Virus record (IMG/VR): IMGVR_UViG_3300025818_001787
Span: 1 to 36,561 of that record
DNA from: a virus
Length of the DNA: 36,561 nt
Direction: 5' to 3' (one strand)
Part shown: positions 19,484 through 28,765 of the stretch, in pieces
Position numbering within the stretch: the first letter of the stretch is position 1
Layout: each line of letters starts with the position of its first letter
Position numbers and translations under genes: made by a program
The notes under the pieces: model-generated
The model's input: only the letters and a program-made list of their open reading frames with translations
What the model was told of the DNA's origin: nothing
Databases searched by the model: none

Positions 19484-20354
19484 TTTGTTCTTTCTCCCGA
19501 TCTGATAGTTCGTACTGACTACGGATGTTATCATTAATAGTTTTCACTGTTTTCAATAGAGCAGGTTCAACACCTGTTTTCTTCTCAACAAAGTTGATAA
19601 AGGCTGACAAGTCTTTTGGGAAACATGCCCCACCAAATCCTGCTTTACCATCAGGTCCAGGGATTTTCATGTGTGAATAACCAATACGTTGATCTGCTGC
19701 CAATGCACGAGACATTTGGTTATAGCTACCACCATACTCATCCATAACTTCTTTGAGTTGGTTCATGAACGTAACCTTCATAGCCAAGAAGTTATTCACT
19801 GCATACTTAAAGAAAGATGCTTCTACAGGTGACATAGGAATCATCTGTGCAGGGTTTGCAATACTAAAGTAGTTGTATAACCCTTCCAAGTGTTGAGCAG
19901 CTTCTTGTTGTTGTACACCGACCAAACGGAATGGAGCGTTTAACATTTCCATTTTTGCATTGGCTTCGGTCAAGAACTCTGGATGATAGACGATACGACC
20001 ATCAATACGTGACAGACGATCAATCACATCAGGTGTTACAGTTGACTTGATTACAATAAATGCATCAGTTTGATTTACCAAACGCATTACCGCTTCATCA
20101 ATGTTTTTTGTATCAATGCTACCATCATCTTTCGATGGTGTTGGCAGACAGATGAATACACAAGACGGTTGCCAATCACAGAGGTCTTGCAAAGTATTTT
20201 CATTATACTTTGGGTCCACCACAAACTTTTCAACAGTCGGTGTTGTAAACACATAGTCTACTGCTTTACCTACAAACCCATGCCCAATAATGCCAAGCTT
20301 GAACTTTTGTTCACGGCGGCGCACCACAGGTTGGAGTTCCATGTCATCACTCAT
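19416..20354 (-). CDS. UDP-glucose/GDP-mannose dehydrogenase family protein
   Basis: The N-terminal Rossmann domain has GIIGHGFVG (GxGxVG, 21-29) and the middle domain SFFKYAVNNFLAMKVTFMNQ. The catalytic GFGGACFPKD (239-248, nucleophile Cys244) is the hallmark of nucleotide-sugar 6-dehydrogenases, which oxidise a sugar C6 alcohol to the acid with two NAD. At 312 residues it lacks most of the C-terminal UDP-binding domain (full enzymes have 390-440), as known for some phage and archaeal short forms. It is followed by a cytidylyltransferase and a phosphomannomutase-like enzyme, suggesting a sugar pathway. The C-terminus is a charged tail that overlaps uvsX. Confidence 0.85.
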   Translation of the reverse strand: MSDDMELQPVVRRREQKFKLGIIGHGFVGKAVDYVFTTPTVEKFVVDPKYNENTLQDLCDWQPSCVFICLPTPSKDDGSIDTKNIDEAVMRLVNQTDAFIVIKSTVTPDVIDRLSRIDGRIVYHPEFLTEANAKMEMLNAPFRLVGVQQQEAAQHLEGLYNYFSIANPAQMIPMSPVEASFFKYAVNNFLAMKVTFMNQLKEVMDEYGGSYNQMSRALAADQRIGYSHMKIPGPDGKAGFGGACFPKDLSAFINFVEKKTGVEPALLKTVKTINDNIRSQYELSDREKEQNVNYGQVEEEQQDKDNGDSESK

Positions 20355-20796
20355 TTTCTAGTTCCTTTAATGTTTGTATTGCATGAACTCTCCACCGCAA
20401 ATCGCTTGTGGAGAATCTATGATCTCTTGAGTTAAAATATAAATCTATACCACGCTTACGACAAATATCTTTGCCTGTAAAATCTTTATCCTTGTACTCA
20501 TTACCCATTATTTTAACAGAAATATTCAACATTTGCAAGAGGTCTTCTAAATCTTTTTCAGTTTCGTATGGAATAATTTCATCCACATACTTAACACCTT
20601 GCAGTTGAAACCACCGTTCAACAAGAGTTTGCACAGGTTTGTTCTTTTCGTCTCTATCTACTGATGGATCAACTTGTAACCCACAGATAAGATAGTCACA
20701 TTGTTCTTTTGCTTCACGTAACATAGCGATATGGCCTGCATGCAACAAGTCAAATGTGCTACAAGTAAATCCTACGATCCTTTTAGAATGTTCCAT
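20347..20796 (-). CDS. Glycerol-3-phosphate cytidylyltransferase-like (TagD)
   Basis: GFTCSTFDLLHAGHIAMLRE (HxGH at 19-22), YLICGLQVDPSVDR, VERWFQLQGVKYVDEIIPYE and FSTSDLRWRV fit the TagD/CTP:phosphoglycerol branch of the cytidylyltransferases. It would couple CTP to glycerol-3-phosphate or a related phosphate. I start at ATG 20796; an upstream TTG at 20808 is unlikely. No strong ribosome-binding site is seen, so translation probably depends on the upstream gene, which ends 24 bases inside it. Products of such enzymes feed surface-polymer or modified-nucleotide pathways. Confidence 0.87.
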   Translation of the reverse strand: MEHSKRIVGFTCSTFDLLHAGHIAMLREAKEQCDYLICGLQVDPSVDRDEKNKPVQTLVERWFQLQGVKYVDEIIPYETEKDLEDLLQMLNISVKIMGNEYKDKDFTGKDICRKRGIDLYFNSRDHRFSTSDLRWRVHAIQTLKELENE

Positions 20797-21476
20797 GTGT
20801 GTCGCCAACTATCCACCGTAAATACTCTATTTCTACCAAGACGATCTGAAACAGCTAATGCTATCTCATGATCATTTCCACCAAATGAAGTTTTATCTCC
20901 AAAGAACCATATTGTATCATAATCTGAGAAGTCTGTCAATATCTGAGATTTATTTGATCCTCTTGGGGTAATATCTATACCTGTCTCACCAGCGACCTTG
21001 AAGTCATAATCTTCCCATGCCTCGTTTAGTTTTTCTGCAATCAAGAAACGTTCACGTTTATGCTCATCCCATTGCTTATACATGGCACGAGTTTGCATAC
21101 TAGCATTTCTGCCGCATATACTAAAGTTGACAAGACCATCACGTCTTTCGATATGATAGCCTGTCTTTTCGTAGAACTTACTACTTGTAACTTCGTGCAT
21201 CAATGCATCTTCGAGTTCTTCGGATATATCAAAGTTTATTGTACGTATTCTAACATCTTTGATCCAAACATCATTGCCACTACACTGATAGACTTTCTTG
21301 GCTCTGTTATAAACAAGTTCTCCAACTTGCTCTATAGTCTTTGCTCTATCAGACCCTGTGACAAGATATACCTCATTCTCTTCAGCAAACTTAGAGAACC
21401 ATCGTTTAAACTCTAAATCTATTTTTCCTCTAGATGGTGTAAGAGTTCCATCAACATCAAAGATATATTTGATCAT
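20772..21476 (-). CDS. Phosphomannomutase-like HAD enzyme
   Basis: A 234-residue protein starting MIKYIFDVDGTLTPSRG, the eukaryote-type phosphomannomutase (HAD) N-terminus with the two nucleophile-loop aspartates (D7, D9). It also has the cap strand GLVNFSICGRNA and GDKTSFGGNDHE (193-204) with the metal-binding residues. It interconverts mannose-6-phosphate and mannose-1-phosphate or dephosphorylates a sugar. The ATG lies two bases after the upstream stop with GAGGACAG before it. It probably works with the cupin and the dehydrogenase family protein beside it. Confidence 0.83.
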   Translation of the reverse strand: MIKYIFDVDGTLTPSRGKIDLEFKRWFSKFAEENEVYLVTGSDRAKTIEQVGELVYNRAKKVYQCSGNDVWIKDVRIRTINFDISEELEDALMHEVTSSKFYEKTGYHIERRDGLVNFSICGRNASMQTRAMYKQWDEHKRERFLIAEKLNEAWEDYDFKVAGETGIDITPRGSNKSQILTDFSDYDTIWFFGDKTSFGGNDHEIALAVSDRLGRNRVFTVDSWRHTWNILKGS

Positions 21477-21477
21477 T

Positions 21478-21957
21478 CTACTGACAACTGTCCTCAACAC
21501 GAGTAAAAAAAGGACCGTTTTCATCACGACTTTCCTTAAACGTAGAACCACCTGGCGAAAAATCTTCTTCAACTGTAATTTCAATTGGATTGCCATTATA
21601 ATCGGTAAGTGGATGATTAATATGACCTACTGTCTCTCGCACAATATCATTGTGATTAAACTCTGCCCAATACAACTCGTATGCGATGCCAGATTGAATG
21701 CATTCAAACTGATGATAAAGGCCAGGCTTGACTTTGTGATAATCACCAGCATATAGCATCGTTTCATCAATTAAATCATAGTCACGTTGCCATGTTCGAA
21801 TCAACATTTGACCAGAATCTACATAGAAACCATTCCACTTATAGCGATGCAAATGCTTTGAGCACACACCACCCTTTTCCATTTCAATACGATGAAACTC
21901 TAAAGCACCATTTGCTTCGATTAGCTCAGTCGTACCCCATACTTTACCTGCTTTCAT
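21478..21957 (-). CDS. Cupin protein, sugar-phosphate isomerase-like
   Basis: A 159-residue single cupin. KVWGTTELIEANGALEFHRI is followed by GGVCSKHLHRYKWNGFYV (H-x-H...E-type metal strand), DYHKVKPGLYHQFECIQSG and YELYWAEF. The KxWG start and HxHxxKxNxFYV are close to type II mannose-6-phosphate isomerase and related sugar-binding cupins. GGGAG precedes the ATG by eight bases. The HAD phosphomannomutase-like gene downstream supports a hexose-phosphate substrate; the actual reaction is unknown. Confidence 0.8.
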   Translation of the reverse strand: MKAGKVWGTTELIEANGALEFHRIEMEKGGVCSKHLHRYKWNGFYVDSGQMLIRTWQRDYDLIDETMLYAGDYHKVKPGLYHQFECIQSGIAYELYWAEFNHNDIVRETVGHINHPLTDYNGNPIEITVEEDFSPGGSTFKESRDENGPFFTRVEDSCQ

Positions 21958-21972
21958 ATTATACTCCCAATA

Positions 21973-22179
21973 TCATATTATAACGTCCACAGTTGCGTGT
22001 GGCGTAGCCTTTACTAGTTGACCATTCTTATCGTATCTAATATAATCAACGTCTTCTATTCTAATGTAGCCATTATCCTTGATATGTTTAATATCAGTAA
22101 TAACCTGATGTCTATCAGCAGTGCTTATATTTGTATAATGGCTAATGACCTGAATTGGTGATATAGTTCCTATGTCCAT
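21973..22179 (-). CDS. Small hypothetical protein, 68 aa
   Basis: Begins MDIGTISPIQVISHYTNIST, then helices and a final beta-hairpin (YIRYDKNGQLVKATPHATVDVII). The ATG at 22179 has AAGG and GGAA upstream; a longer frame to 22215 uses a TTG. The N-terminal helix-turn-helix-like stretch (DRHQVITDIKHIKDNGYIRIED) resembles a small winged helix, which is inference. It lies between the glycosyltransferase and the cupin. Confidence 0.65.
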   Translation of the reverse strand: MDIGTISPIQVISHYTNISTADRHQVITDIKHIKDNGYIRIEDVDYIRYDKNGQLVKATPHATVDVII

Positions 22180-22205
22180 CGTTCCATACCTTTTTTCGTC
22201 TTTAT

Positions 22206-23129
22206 CTACTTCCAATAATCATCAATGGCACGTGTGCCAACATTTTCTCTACCAATATCGATAAGTTTCATACCATACTCAGGGTCTTCAGGGTATACAA
22301 TGTTATCGACTTTTTCTAAATAGTTTTTTCGGAATGCTTTCCAATCCACCCAATGATGCCAACGATTAAATCTCCAAGTGACTCTCGCTACGTCTGGATG
22401 CAAGCGTTCAAGCATCTGAGATTTTTCCATCTTGGCTTTACCATCATCATAAAGTTCTTGTGAGTTACCACCTTTGATCTTTAGTGTTGTAGCCTTATCA
22501 GCCAAGAATGCGTTAAAGAGCACTGTGCACCAACCCTCTTTCAAAACTCTCAAACACAAGTCAACATCTTCATTATATCTAGCTCTCCAACGAAATGGGA
22601 TATCGTTACGAACCATCATACAAGAATATACTTTTGTATTAAAATGAAGTGGTGGTATTGTCTTTCCATTTTTACCGTACTTGTGTGCGAAGTTACTATA
22701 GTTTGGACCTGCTACTGCAATGTTTTTATATCTATCAACAAAATCTTCTTGTGCTCTAAACCATGCGAATGTACGCACCGCAACTTTCTTGCTTTTATTT
22801 AGACGATGAAAATCATAGATGTTGTCATCCATAATCCAATGCCACTTAGAACCATACGTTTTGATAGAATGGTCCCACGCAAAGTTACGTGCAGGCCCTG
22901 AGCCTTTACTTTTAGATAACCCAAGATCATCACATGTATCATAATCCTCTTGGTATTGTTTATCTAGAATAACAAACTTATCTCTATCAAAGTTCTTTGC
23001 ATAGTTTTCGATTTGTTCTTCTTCAATCACAATATGATAATCAGCACCAAGTCGATTTAATAACTCAGCGGTCTTACAATCATTCCAACGGTTCTTAGAT
23101 AGAATGTAGATAGGATATTTGTTTTTCAT
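22206..23129 (-). CDS. Glycosyltransferase, TET-associated (TAGT/GREB1-like) type
   Basis: A 307-residue GT-A-like protein. PIYILSKNRWNDCKTAELLN is followed by HIVIEEEQIENY, GPARNFAWDHS (78-88), WHWIMDDNIYDFHRLN (metal-binding MDD at 100-102) and YNEDVDLCLRVLKEGWC. This order resembles the TET-associated glycosyltransferase group described in phages, which adds sugars to hydroxymethylated or otherwise modified DNA bases. It shares an ATGA overlap with a beta-class DNA methyltransferase gene, which fits DNA modification. A capsular or protein glycosyltransferase is the alternative. Confidence 0.75.
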   Translation of the reverse strand: MKNKYPIYILSKNRWNDCKTAELLNRLGADYHIVIEEEQIENYAKNFDRDKFVILDKQYQEDYDTCDDLGLSKSKGSGPARNFAWDHSIKTYGSKWHWIMDDNIYDFHRLNKSKKVAVRTFAWFRAQEDFVDRYKNIAVAGPNYSNFAHKYGKNGKTIPPLHFNTKVYSCMMVRNDIPFRWRARYNEDVDLCLRVLKEGWCTVLFNAFLADKATTLKIKGGNSQELYDDGKAKMEKSQMLERLHPDVARVTWRFNRWHHWVDWKAFRKNYLEKVDNIVYPEDPEYGMKLIDIGRENVGTRAIDDYWK

Positions 23130-24475
23130 GCAAAGAACTCTTCTAGTGTTGATTCTTCTATTATAGCATCTATTCTAGCTTTTGCAATCTCAAAATAATA
23201 AGGATCAAGTTCAACACCAATAAAGTTAAACCCACCTAGCTTTGCACCACGACCTGTTGAACCACTTCCCATAAATGGGTCTAGTGTTGTGCCACCCTTT
23301 GGTGTTACCATAGTCACAAGATAACGCATAAGGTCTGTAGGCTTTACAGTAGGGTGATTGTTCTTTTCAGGTGTCCAACGTCCATATGGATTACCGTCCT
23401 CGCCTTGCTCTGCTTTCTCTGCGTGATTTGGTCTGAACTCAGATGCTGCTGAAGCCTTTGCATTGAAGTTGTCTAGTCCATCATTACGGTCTTTCTTTGA
23501 AGTCTTTGGAACATAAAAGAAACGTGCAGCAGAACCTTCGTCGCCATAGTTAGCATCTGCTGAATAGTAACCCATTGTATTACCGAAAAAGCCAGCAACA
23601 TTTCCTTTATTGGGATTTTTATCCTTCCCGCTTTTAGTATTAGGAAACAACTCAGTAACTTCCTCAGAACCATCGTGAATAAGATTGGCAGGGAAACGTC
23701 CTTGACTGTTATGATAACCATTGTCTTGTGTGGCAACCTCTGAAGAGGGATTTCTATAAGAGTAAATCTCACTAGCCTTGCTTTTGTTATGCTCTTTGGC
23801 ATTAAGTCTTAAATTTTCATCAGCATCACTCATACCAACTCGGCTTTCATCAATATTGATAGCACCTGTGCCATACTTCAAGACATTAGCGGCAACAGTC
23901 TTTTCGCCTAATGGCTTTCTAGCAACTGTAATGGGTTCTAAGGCAGGTTTGAGTGCTGTTCCCCAACCATCCCATTGTTTGGCTTCATCTGTGGCGATAT
24001 TATCATTTGTAAAACTACCTTCACGCCCCCCAGACATAATACCGTTATTTGGCAGTGTGGATGTATTTCTACCTTTACCGGGTCTTAGACTATTAGTTAG
24101 TTTGATGTTTTTACTATGTGATCCACCTGTAAGAATCTTAGCATCAATAGCCTTACTAATGTTATGAGACTTAGGAAATCCGCTTCCATATACCCATGCA
24201 ATCATGTCACGGATTTCAAATCCTGCATCCTCAATACGAACTGCCATACGGTGTTGTGTTCGGGTTCCTGCGAATGCTAGTAAGTGTCCACCAGGCTTTA
24301 GGACACGAAAGCACTGTTCCCAAATAGCAGTAGATGGAACATCGTAGTCCCACTTCTTACCCATAAAGTCAATGCCATAGGGTGGGTCAGTAACAATACT
24401 ATCCACACTGTTGTCATCAAGTTCTTGTAGTTTTACAAGGCAATCACCATTCAATAATGTAATATTACTCATCAT
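23126..24475 (-). CDS. Beta-class amino DNA methyltransferase (N4-C or N6-A)
   Basis: A 449-residue protein with motif IV first (VTDPPYGIDFMG, DPPY at 30-33) and motif I at the C-terminus (TTLDPFMGSGSTGRGAKLGG), the permuted order of beta-class amino methyltransferases such as N4-cytosine and N6-adenine enzymes. A long insert of about 200 residues between the two, rich in Asn and Gly, is the likely target-recognition region. It starts ATGATG at 24475. It shares overlaps with the small gene before it and the glycosyltransferase after it. It probably protects phage DNA or prepares bases for further modification. Confidence 0.9.
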   Translation of the reverse strand: MMSNITLLNGDCLVKLQELDDNSVDSIVTDPPYGIDFMGKKWDYDVPSTAIWEQCFRVLKPGGHLLAFAGTRTQHRMAVRIEDAGFEIRDMIAWVYGSGFPKSHNISKAIDAKILTGGSHSKNIKLTNSLRPGKGRNTSTLPNNGIMSGGREGSFTNDNIATDEAKQWDGWGTALKPALEPITVARKPLGEKTVAANVLKYGTGAINIDESRVGMSDADENLRLNAKEHNKSKASEIYSYRNPSSEVATQDNGYHNSQGRFPANLIHDGSEEVTELFPNTKSGKDKNPNKGNVAGFFGNTMGYYSADANYGDEGSAARFFYVPKTSKKDRNDGLDNFNAKASAASEFRPNHAEKAEQGEDGNPYGRWTPEKNNHPTVKPTDLMRYLVTMVTPKGGTTLDPFMGSGSTGRGAKLGGFNFIGVELDPYYFEIAKARIDAIIEESTLEEFFA

Positions 24476-24728
24476 CTACCCATCGTAATGCTTTATCCAA
24501 TCCACGTTCTAGTTTAGGATATCTAATACTTTTTGTTTTAACATTAACTGTCTGTCCAATAAGTTCACCAAACTCTTTCAAAGCTTCTTTGGTTTCAAAT
24601 CGAACAATGATCTTTGCATAAGGTTTATCTACTTCTTGAACAAACTCAGGCATGTGAACCCATTCTTGTTCTACAAAGTTACCTTGTCGATCCGCATCTG
24701 AATCCAAAAACTCAAGTAATGTACTCAC
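24465..24728 (-). CDS. Small hypothetical protein, 87 aa
   Basis: Begins (GTG) MSTLLEFLDSDADRQGNFVE, then a ferredoxin-like stretch YAKIIVRFETKEALKEFGEL and IGQTVNVKTKSIRYPK. The GTG forms a GTGA overlap with the stop of the primase-like gene, and the end overlaps the methyltransferase start by 11 bases. This alpha/beta unit is often seen beside phage DNA methyltransferases, in my recollection, as a possible accessory. The function is unknown. Confidence 0.7.
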   Translation of the reverse strand: MSTLLEFLDSDADRQGNFVEQEWVHMPEFVQEVDKPYAKIIVRFETKEALKEFGELIGQTVNVKTKSIRYPKLERGLDKALRWVDDE

Positions 24729-25660
24729 TGTATCACTCCATTCTTATATGCATATTCTAGTGCGTTATTCGCTTCAGTTTCCATAGGTCTATTCTCATAC
24801 CAGTTACCAGTCTCTGAGTCAAACTGTCTGCACAACGTCACAATCTCAGTGGCAGTAATAGGATAACCTTTCTCAATAGCCTTACCTGCAATGGCAATCA
24901 TGATACGATACATCTGTCTGTACCAACCAGTGCCACTAATGGTGATATACTCCGCAGCCAAAGACTTAGGCCAGAACGGACAATCCGTATAACCACTCCA
25001 TACGTAACTGTTATTATCTAGCTTATCTTTACGATACTCTAGTATTTGCTTTTGCCATTCCTCAGGAAGTCTATCAAGGAAGTTCTTAGAATCTTTTTTA
25101 TCATTATACTCCCATTTCGACATTAAGTCAAGTGGGTCTATAGGATCGCCAATATTAGTAAAAATAAAGTTGAAAGCGTCATTGTACGTAGCAGGTACAA
25201 AGTACATTCGAGATAAGTCTTTAGTTTGTTTATCTCCGATTGATCCAAGTTCGCTGTTGAGTGCGAACCAGAAATGTTTGATATTGTCTGCCCCAACTTC
25301 TTCTCTAAGTGGGAAGACCAACCTAAACTTCGGTAGACCATGCTTACTGCTTGCAGTAGAATAACAAATATAAGTGTACTTACCATAGCGGCTACTAAGC
25401 TCATCTTTTAGGTTTCCCTTGAACTCATGGTCATCAACATCAACAGCAGCCCAACCTGCCCAAGCCAATACATTCTTGTTGGCTCTTGTAGTCCCATCCT
25501 GATAAACAGCAGGTGAAATAAGTTCAGCATCTTTTTTACCTTCCAATGGTCTCTCTGAGAGTTTATATAAAAACTTTTCGAAATGTTCCCAAGTGTCAAA
25601 ATCTAATCGCCTATGTGTCTGATTATCATATTGACTCTTGAATATCGTAACTGCGTACAT
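24725..25660 (-). CDS. Primase-like (AEP superfamily-type) protein
   Basis: A 311-residue protein. AWAGWAAVDVDDHEF (DVDD at 74-77) is followed by YSTASSKHGLPKFRLVFPL (S..H at 105-107) and KDLSRMYFVPATY. An acid pair, an SxH strand and a distal basic block in this order resemble archaeo-eukaryotic primase/prim-pol catalytic cores and VirE-N-like relatives. The C-terminal part (from about residue 180) holds SGYTDCPFWPKSLAAEY and helices such as IMIAIAGKAIEKGYPITATE, like primase-C-terminal domains. It lies next to the polymerase group. A replicative or repair primase is plausible; this is a motif-level inference. Confidence 0.6.
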   Translation of the reverse strand: MYAVTIFKSQYDNQTHRRLDFDTWEHFEKFLYKLSERPLEGKKDAELISPAVYQDGTTRANKNVLAWAGWAAVDVDDHEFKGNLKDELSSRYGKYTYICYSTASSKHGLPKFRLVFPLREEVGADNIKHFWFALNSELGSIGDKQTKDLSRMYFVPATYNDAFNFIFTNIGDPIDPLDLMSKWEYNDKKDSKNFLDRLPEEWQKQILEYRKDKLDNNSYVWSGYTDCPFWPKSLAAEYITISGTGWYRQMYRIMIAIAGKAIEKGYPITATEIVTLCRQFDSETGNWYENRPMETEANNALEYAYKNGVIQ

Positions 25661-26219
25661 GATATAAGTTCACTGTTCTTCTATGCATTAATCCATCATT
25701 ATTCTTAGTATAATACTCGAATTCTCTTACAAAGTCAAGATTGTTTTTCCAATAGTTCACTGCCCTTTGTTGTTCTTCAAGTTCCATGTTATCGATCAAC
25801 ACAACAGGTATCTCTAATATTAATGCAGATTTAATATCTTCTAATACGGCTCCAAATGTGTGACCACCATCTATGAATATAGCATCATATCTGCCTGACA
25901 CTTCATCCTGTCTAGATTGATCGCTAAAGCTGGGACTAAAATGAAAACGTCTCCCATATTTTTCCTTTTGCATAGGCCATATTCGTTCGTGATTATAGGT
26001 CAATTCTTTTGGATCGTATGATGTAAGCTCTGCATTCGGAAATGCTTCTAAGAACCAAGTAGAAGAATGTCCCACGTTGAAGCCAAACTCTAATATATTT
26101 TTAAAATCATAGTTGTCTTGAAGATAAGTGAACATATCTGCGATGTATTGGTCTCTTGGCAAAGAGCCTTTAAACCCTCTGCTTGCGCCTACAAAATGAT
26201 TTCTGCCTAATAATCTCAT
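25626..26219 (-). CDS. Class I SAM-dependent methyltransferase
   Basis: A 197-residue protein with [20 protein letters not shown] (motif I glycine-rich loop), AELTSYDP (acidic end of strand 2) and [12 protein letters not shown] (motif IV), close to the Methyltransf_24/FkbM-type group. These methylate small molecules, sugars or proteins. The ATG overlaps the polymerase stop (ATGA), and its end overlaps the primase-like gene by 35 bases. Context does not decide the substrate; a cap, surface sugar or tail modification is possible. Confidence 0.8.
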   Translation of the reverse strand: MRLLGRNHFVGASRGFKGSLPRDQYIADMFTYLQDNYDFKNILEFGFNVGHSSTWFLEAFPNAELTSYDPKELTYNHERIWPMQKEKYGRRFHFSPSFSDQSRQDEVSGRYDAIFIDGGHTFGAVLEDIKSALILEIPVVLIDNMELEEQQRAVNYWKNNLDFVREFEYYTKNNDGLMHRRTVNLYHVRSYDIQESI

Positions 26220-28708
26220 CCAAAGAAATCCTCTAAAGTTGCTCTAGGTTCAACATCCCAACCTACTGCATCAAGTATAAACTTTAATGGTTCGATGAAT
26301 GTTTTCTCAAACATGGTATCATAATCAACATAGTTATGTAGCCCAAACTCCTTGGGTAACACTAAAGGGAACGACACAATATTTTCTTTGATCGGATTTG
26401 GTTGTTTTAAATACAAGAACTTGATCTTTTCGCCGTTCTTGATTGTCTCGTACTTACGGTCAAGACTGTTATCTTTCACGCATTTGTTATACAGCAGTGA
26501 TCCTCTGACATGGATGGGTGTACCCTTGATATACACGTCACGCTTGTCTGCCCACTTTGAGATATCGCTGACACCACGTGGAAATGCAACTGACTCTGGT
26601 GGTAGTTTCTTGAACTCTTTTCGAAAGTCTGCAATAAACTTTTGAGTGTCTTGCTCCGTACCTTCGATGATGACCTTGAATATCTCTTTGAACTTATCAC
26701 GCACGACCTCAGGTGTGGATGACTTGATAGCTTCGATACCCATCATTTTGAGTTTTGGGGTAGCGTATTGAACACCTTCGTTGTTGTGTACGTTTAGAAT
26801 ATAACGTTTCTTGGCAGTCCAAATACCACGGTCAGCGATAGCTTCACGTGCCATGACCATGCGTGGCTTGAATGCATTCATCTTGTCAAAGAGTTCTGCA
26901 TATGCTTTCTCTAGGACTTTTTCAAAATGTTCTTCGCATATCTTGCTCAGTGCCTTTACAGGGTCATCGGGGTTTAACTTACTAACAAAATCACCGAAAT
27001 TAATATAAAGAGAATCGGTATCGATAGCCAATACATAATCTTTTCCTTTTGTTTTGAGAATACGGTTCATCTCTTTGTTGATAGCATTCTCTGCCCAACG
27101 AATAGACAACTGACCAGACAAGGTGATACCTTCTGCAATACGCTGATCAAAGTATCTGAAGTATTGATTACCCAAAGCACCATAGAGTGAGTTGAGTAGA
27201 ATTTTAATAGCCATTTGGCGATTTTCTAGTTGGTTGATAGTTCTTTCTAACTCAACTGTCTTGGTCTTTTCATACTGTTGTTGCGCCTCAAGCATTTGCT
27301 TTTTGACAACCTTACGTTCTTCATAGTAGCTTTCAATAATCTTGGGAAGAATACCTTGGAAGTCTTTACGATAACAGGAACCATTCGCTGCCACGGATAC
27401 GTCCTCATCTAAGTCAAAGTCTTGATTTAGATAATAGTCAACACCATGTGGATATGTACGATCACTGATCAATGTTTCAGGTGACATGTTATATTGAACA
27501 ATCAAGTTTGGATATAGTGAGTTCAAGTCAAACGACACCACCCAATCATGACCACCAACGAATGGGTCTTTCACATAACCACCTGGATATGATGTCTTGG
27601 TCTTGTTTCCATTTGGTGGCACGACAATATTTTGTTTGTAGAGTTCACGATAGATAATCGAATCCCATATTGCAGTTGTGCCAAAGGTATCGCTGTAGTT
27701 CACTCCACCCTTGTATGCCATGGTCATAGCCAATGCAATCAGACCCATTTTCTCATCAATACGTTCAATCAACTCAACATCTCGAATGTTATAGTCAATG
27801 AACTTCTGATGGTCTTCCTTGTATAGAGTATACAGGTTACCATGTTCTTCATATGAAAGTTTACGCTCTCCAAGGACAACGTAGGCGATGTGGTCTAGCT
27901 TGTAGGACTCTTGTGCGCCATAGGAATATCCAAACTTCTGAAACAAATCATAGTAATCAAGTTGTTGAATACCTGTGAGTTCGTAGGCATTCATTTGCTT
28001 ACCCTTGATCACAATGTTACGCTCAGAGATATGTTTCCAAGGCGACAAACGCTTTGCGCCATCCGCTGATCCCACACGAGTAATACGGTTGACAAGATAC
28101 GGAATGTCAAAAAGTCTTACGTTCCAACCTGTGATAACGTCAGGACAGTTATTAGCCCAATATTCAATGAACTTTGCAAGTAACTCTGTCTCACTTTTAC
28201 AGTGACGGTATTGTATGATAAGTTTATCAGAGTATGCATTCTCTGCGTCATATGAGTCCAAGCCCCACACGTGATACACATCACTAAGGCTAGACTTCAA
28301 TGCAATAGAGATCACTGGATGCGCTGCATCCTCTGGGAAAGGAAAGCCATCGTCAGATGCAACCTCAATATCGATATTAACAACATTGACTTTACTTGGA
28401 TCAAACTTTATTTCTTTTGGAAACTTTTCTGTGATGAACTGATGGATGTAGTTCGTGTTACCGTAAACACTAAAGTTCTCCACATCCTTATACTTGTCTA
28501 AAAAATCTCTTGCCTCAGACATGGAGGCAAGCTTGATAGCGTCAAGTGGCTGTCCGTCAAGTGATCTGTATGGTGCTTTTGGATTTTTTGAAATAAGATG
28601 AAGAGTGGGTTCAAACTTATGTCTTATCTGTACAGGTGTGCCACTCTCATTCACACCACGATATAAAATAGAATTGCCAATACGATTGACGCTAGTATAA
28701 AAGTTCAT
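26216..28708 (-). CDS. 43: DNA polymerase gp43 (family B)
   Basis: An 830-residue family B polymerase. The Exo I motif DIEVAS (113-118) and Exo III region ([12 protein letters not shown]) are present, along with motif [10 protein letters not shown] (394-402), motif [14 protein letters not shown] (502-514) and motif C DTDSLY (563-568). Length is close to T4 gp43 (898). The ATG has GGAGGT upstream and a consensus promoter lies 29 bases away, so it can be expressed separately from the clamp and loader genes. In T4 its message is a target of RegA and of gp43 itself; the leader here was not checked for the T4 hairpin operator. Confidence 0.98.
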   Translation of the reverse strand: MNFYTSVNRIGNSILYRGVNESGTPVQIRHKFEPTLHLISKNPKAPYRSLDGQPLDAIKLASMSEARDFLDKYKDVENFSVYGNTNYIHQFITEKFPKEIKFDPSKVNVVNIDIEVASDDGFPFPEDAAHPVISIALKSSLSDVYHVWGLDSYDAENAYSDKLIIQYRHCKSETELLAKFIEYWANNCPDVITGWNVRLFDIPYLVNRITRVGSADGAKRLSPWKHISERNIVIKGKQMNAYELTGIQQLDYYDLFQKFGYSYGAQESYKLDHIAYVVLGERKLSYEEHGNLYTLYKEDHQKFIDYNIRDVELIERIDEKMGLIALAMTMAYKGGVNYSDTFGTTAIWDSIIYRELYKQNIVVPPNGNKTKTSYPGGYVKDPFVGGHDWVVSFDLNSLYPNLIVQYNMSPETLISDRTYPHGVDYYLNQDFDLDEDVSVAANGSCYRKDFQGILPKIIESYYEERKVVKKQMLEAQQQYEKTKTVELERTINQLENRQMAIKILLNSLYGALGNQYFRYFDQRIAEGITLSGQLSIRWAENAINKEMNRILKTKGKDYVLAIDTDSLYINFGDFVSKLNPDDPVKALSKICEEHFEKVLEKAYAELFDKMNAFKPRMVMAREAIADRGIWTAKKRYILNVHNNEGVQYATPKLKMMGIEAIKSSTPEVVRDKFKEIFKVIIEGTEQDTQKFIADFRKEFKKLPPESVAFPRGVSDISKWADKRDVYIKGTPIHVRGSLLYNKCVKDNSLDRKYETIKNGEKIKFLYLKQPNPIKENIVSFPLVLPKEFGLHNYVDYDTMFEKTFIEPLKFILDAVGWDVEPRATLEDFFG

Positions 28709-28736
28709 ACAACCTCCAAACTTATACTCAGCTTAT

Positions 28737-28765
28737 ATTATAAACCAATGTTCTTATATAGTCAA
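28737..28765 (-). promoter_or_regulatory. gp43 promoter
   Basis: On the minus strand TTGACT at 28765-28760, a 17-base spacer, and TATAAT at 28742-28737, one base from the ideal sigma70 pair. It overlaps the stop of the QueC-like gene and drives gp43. Confidence 0.85.
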
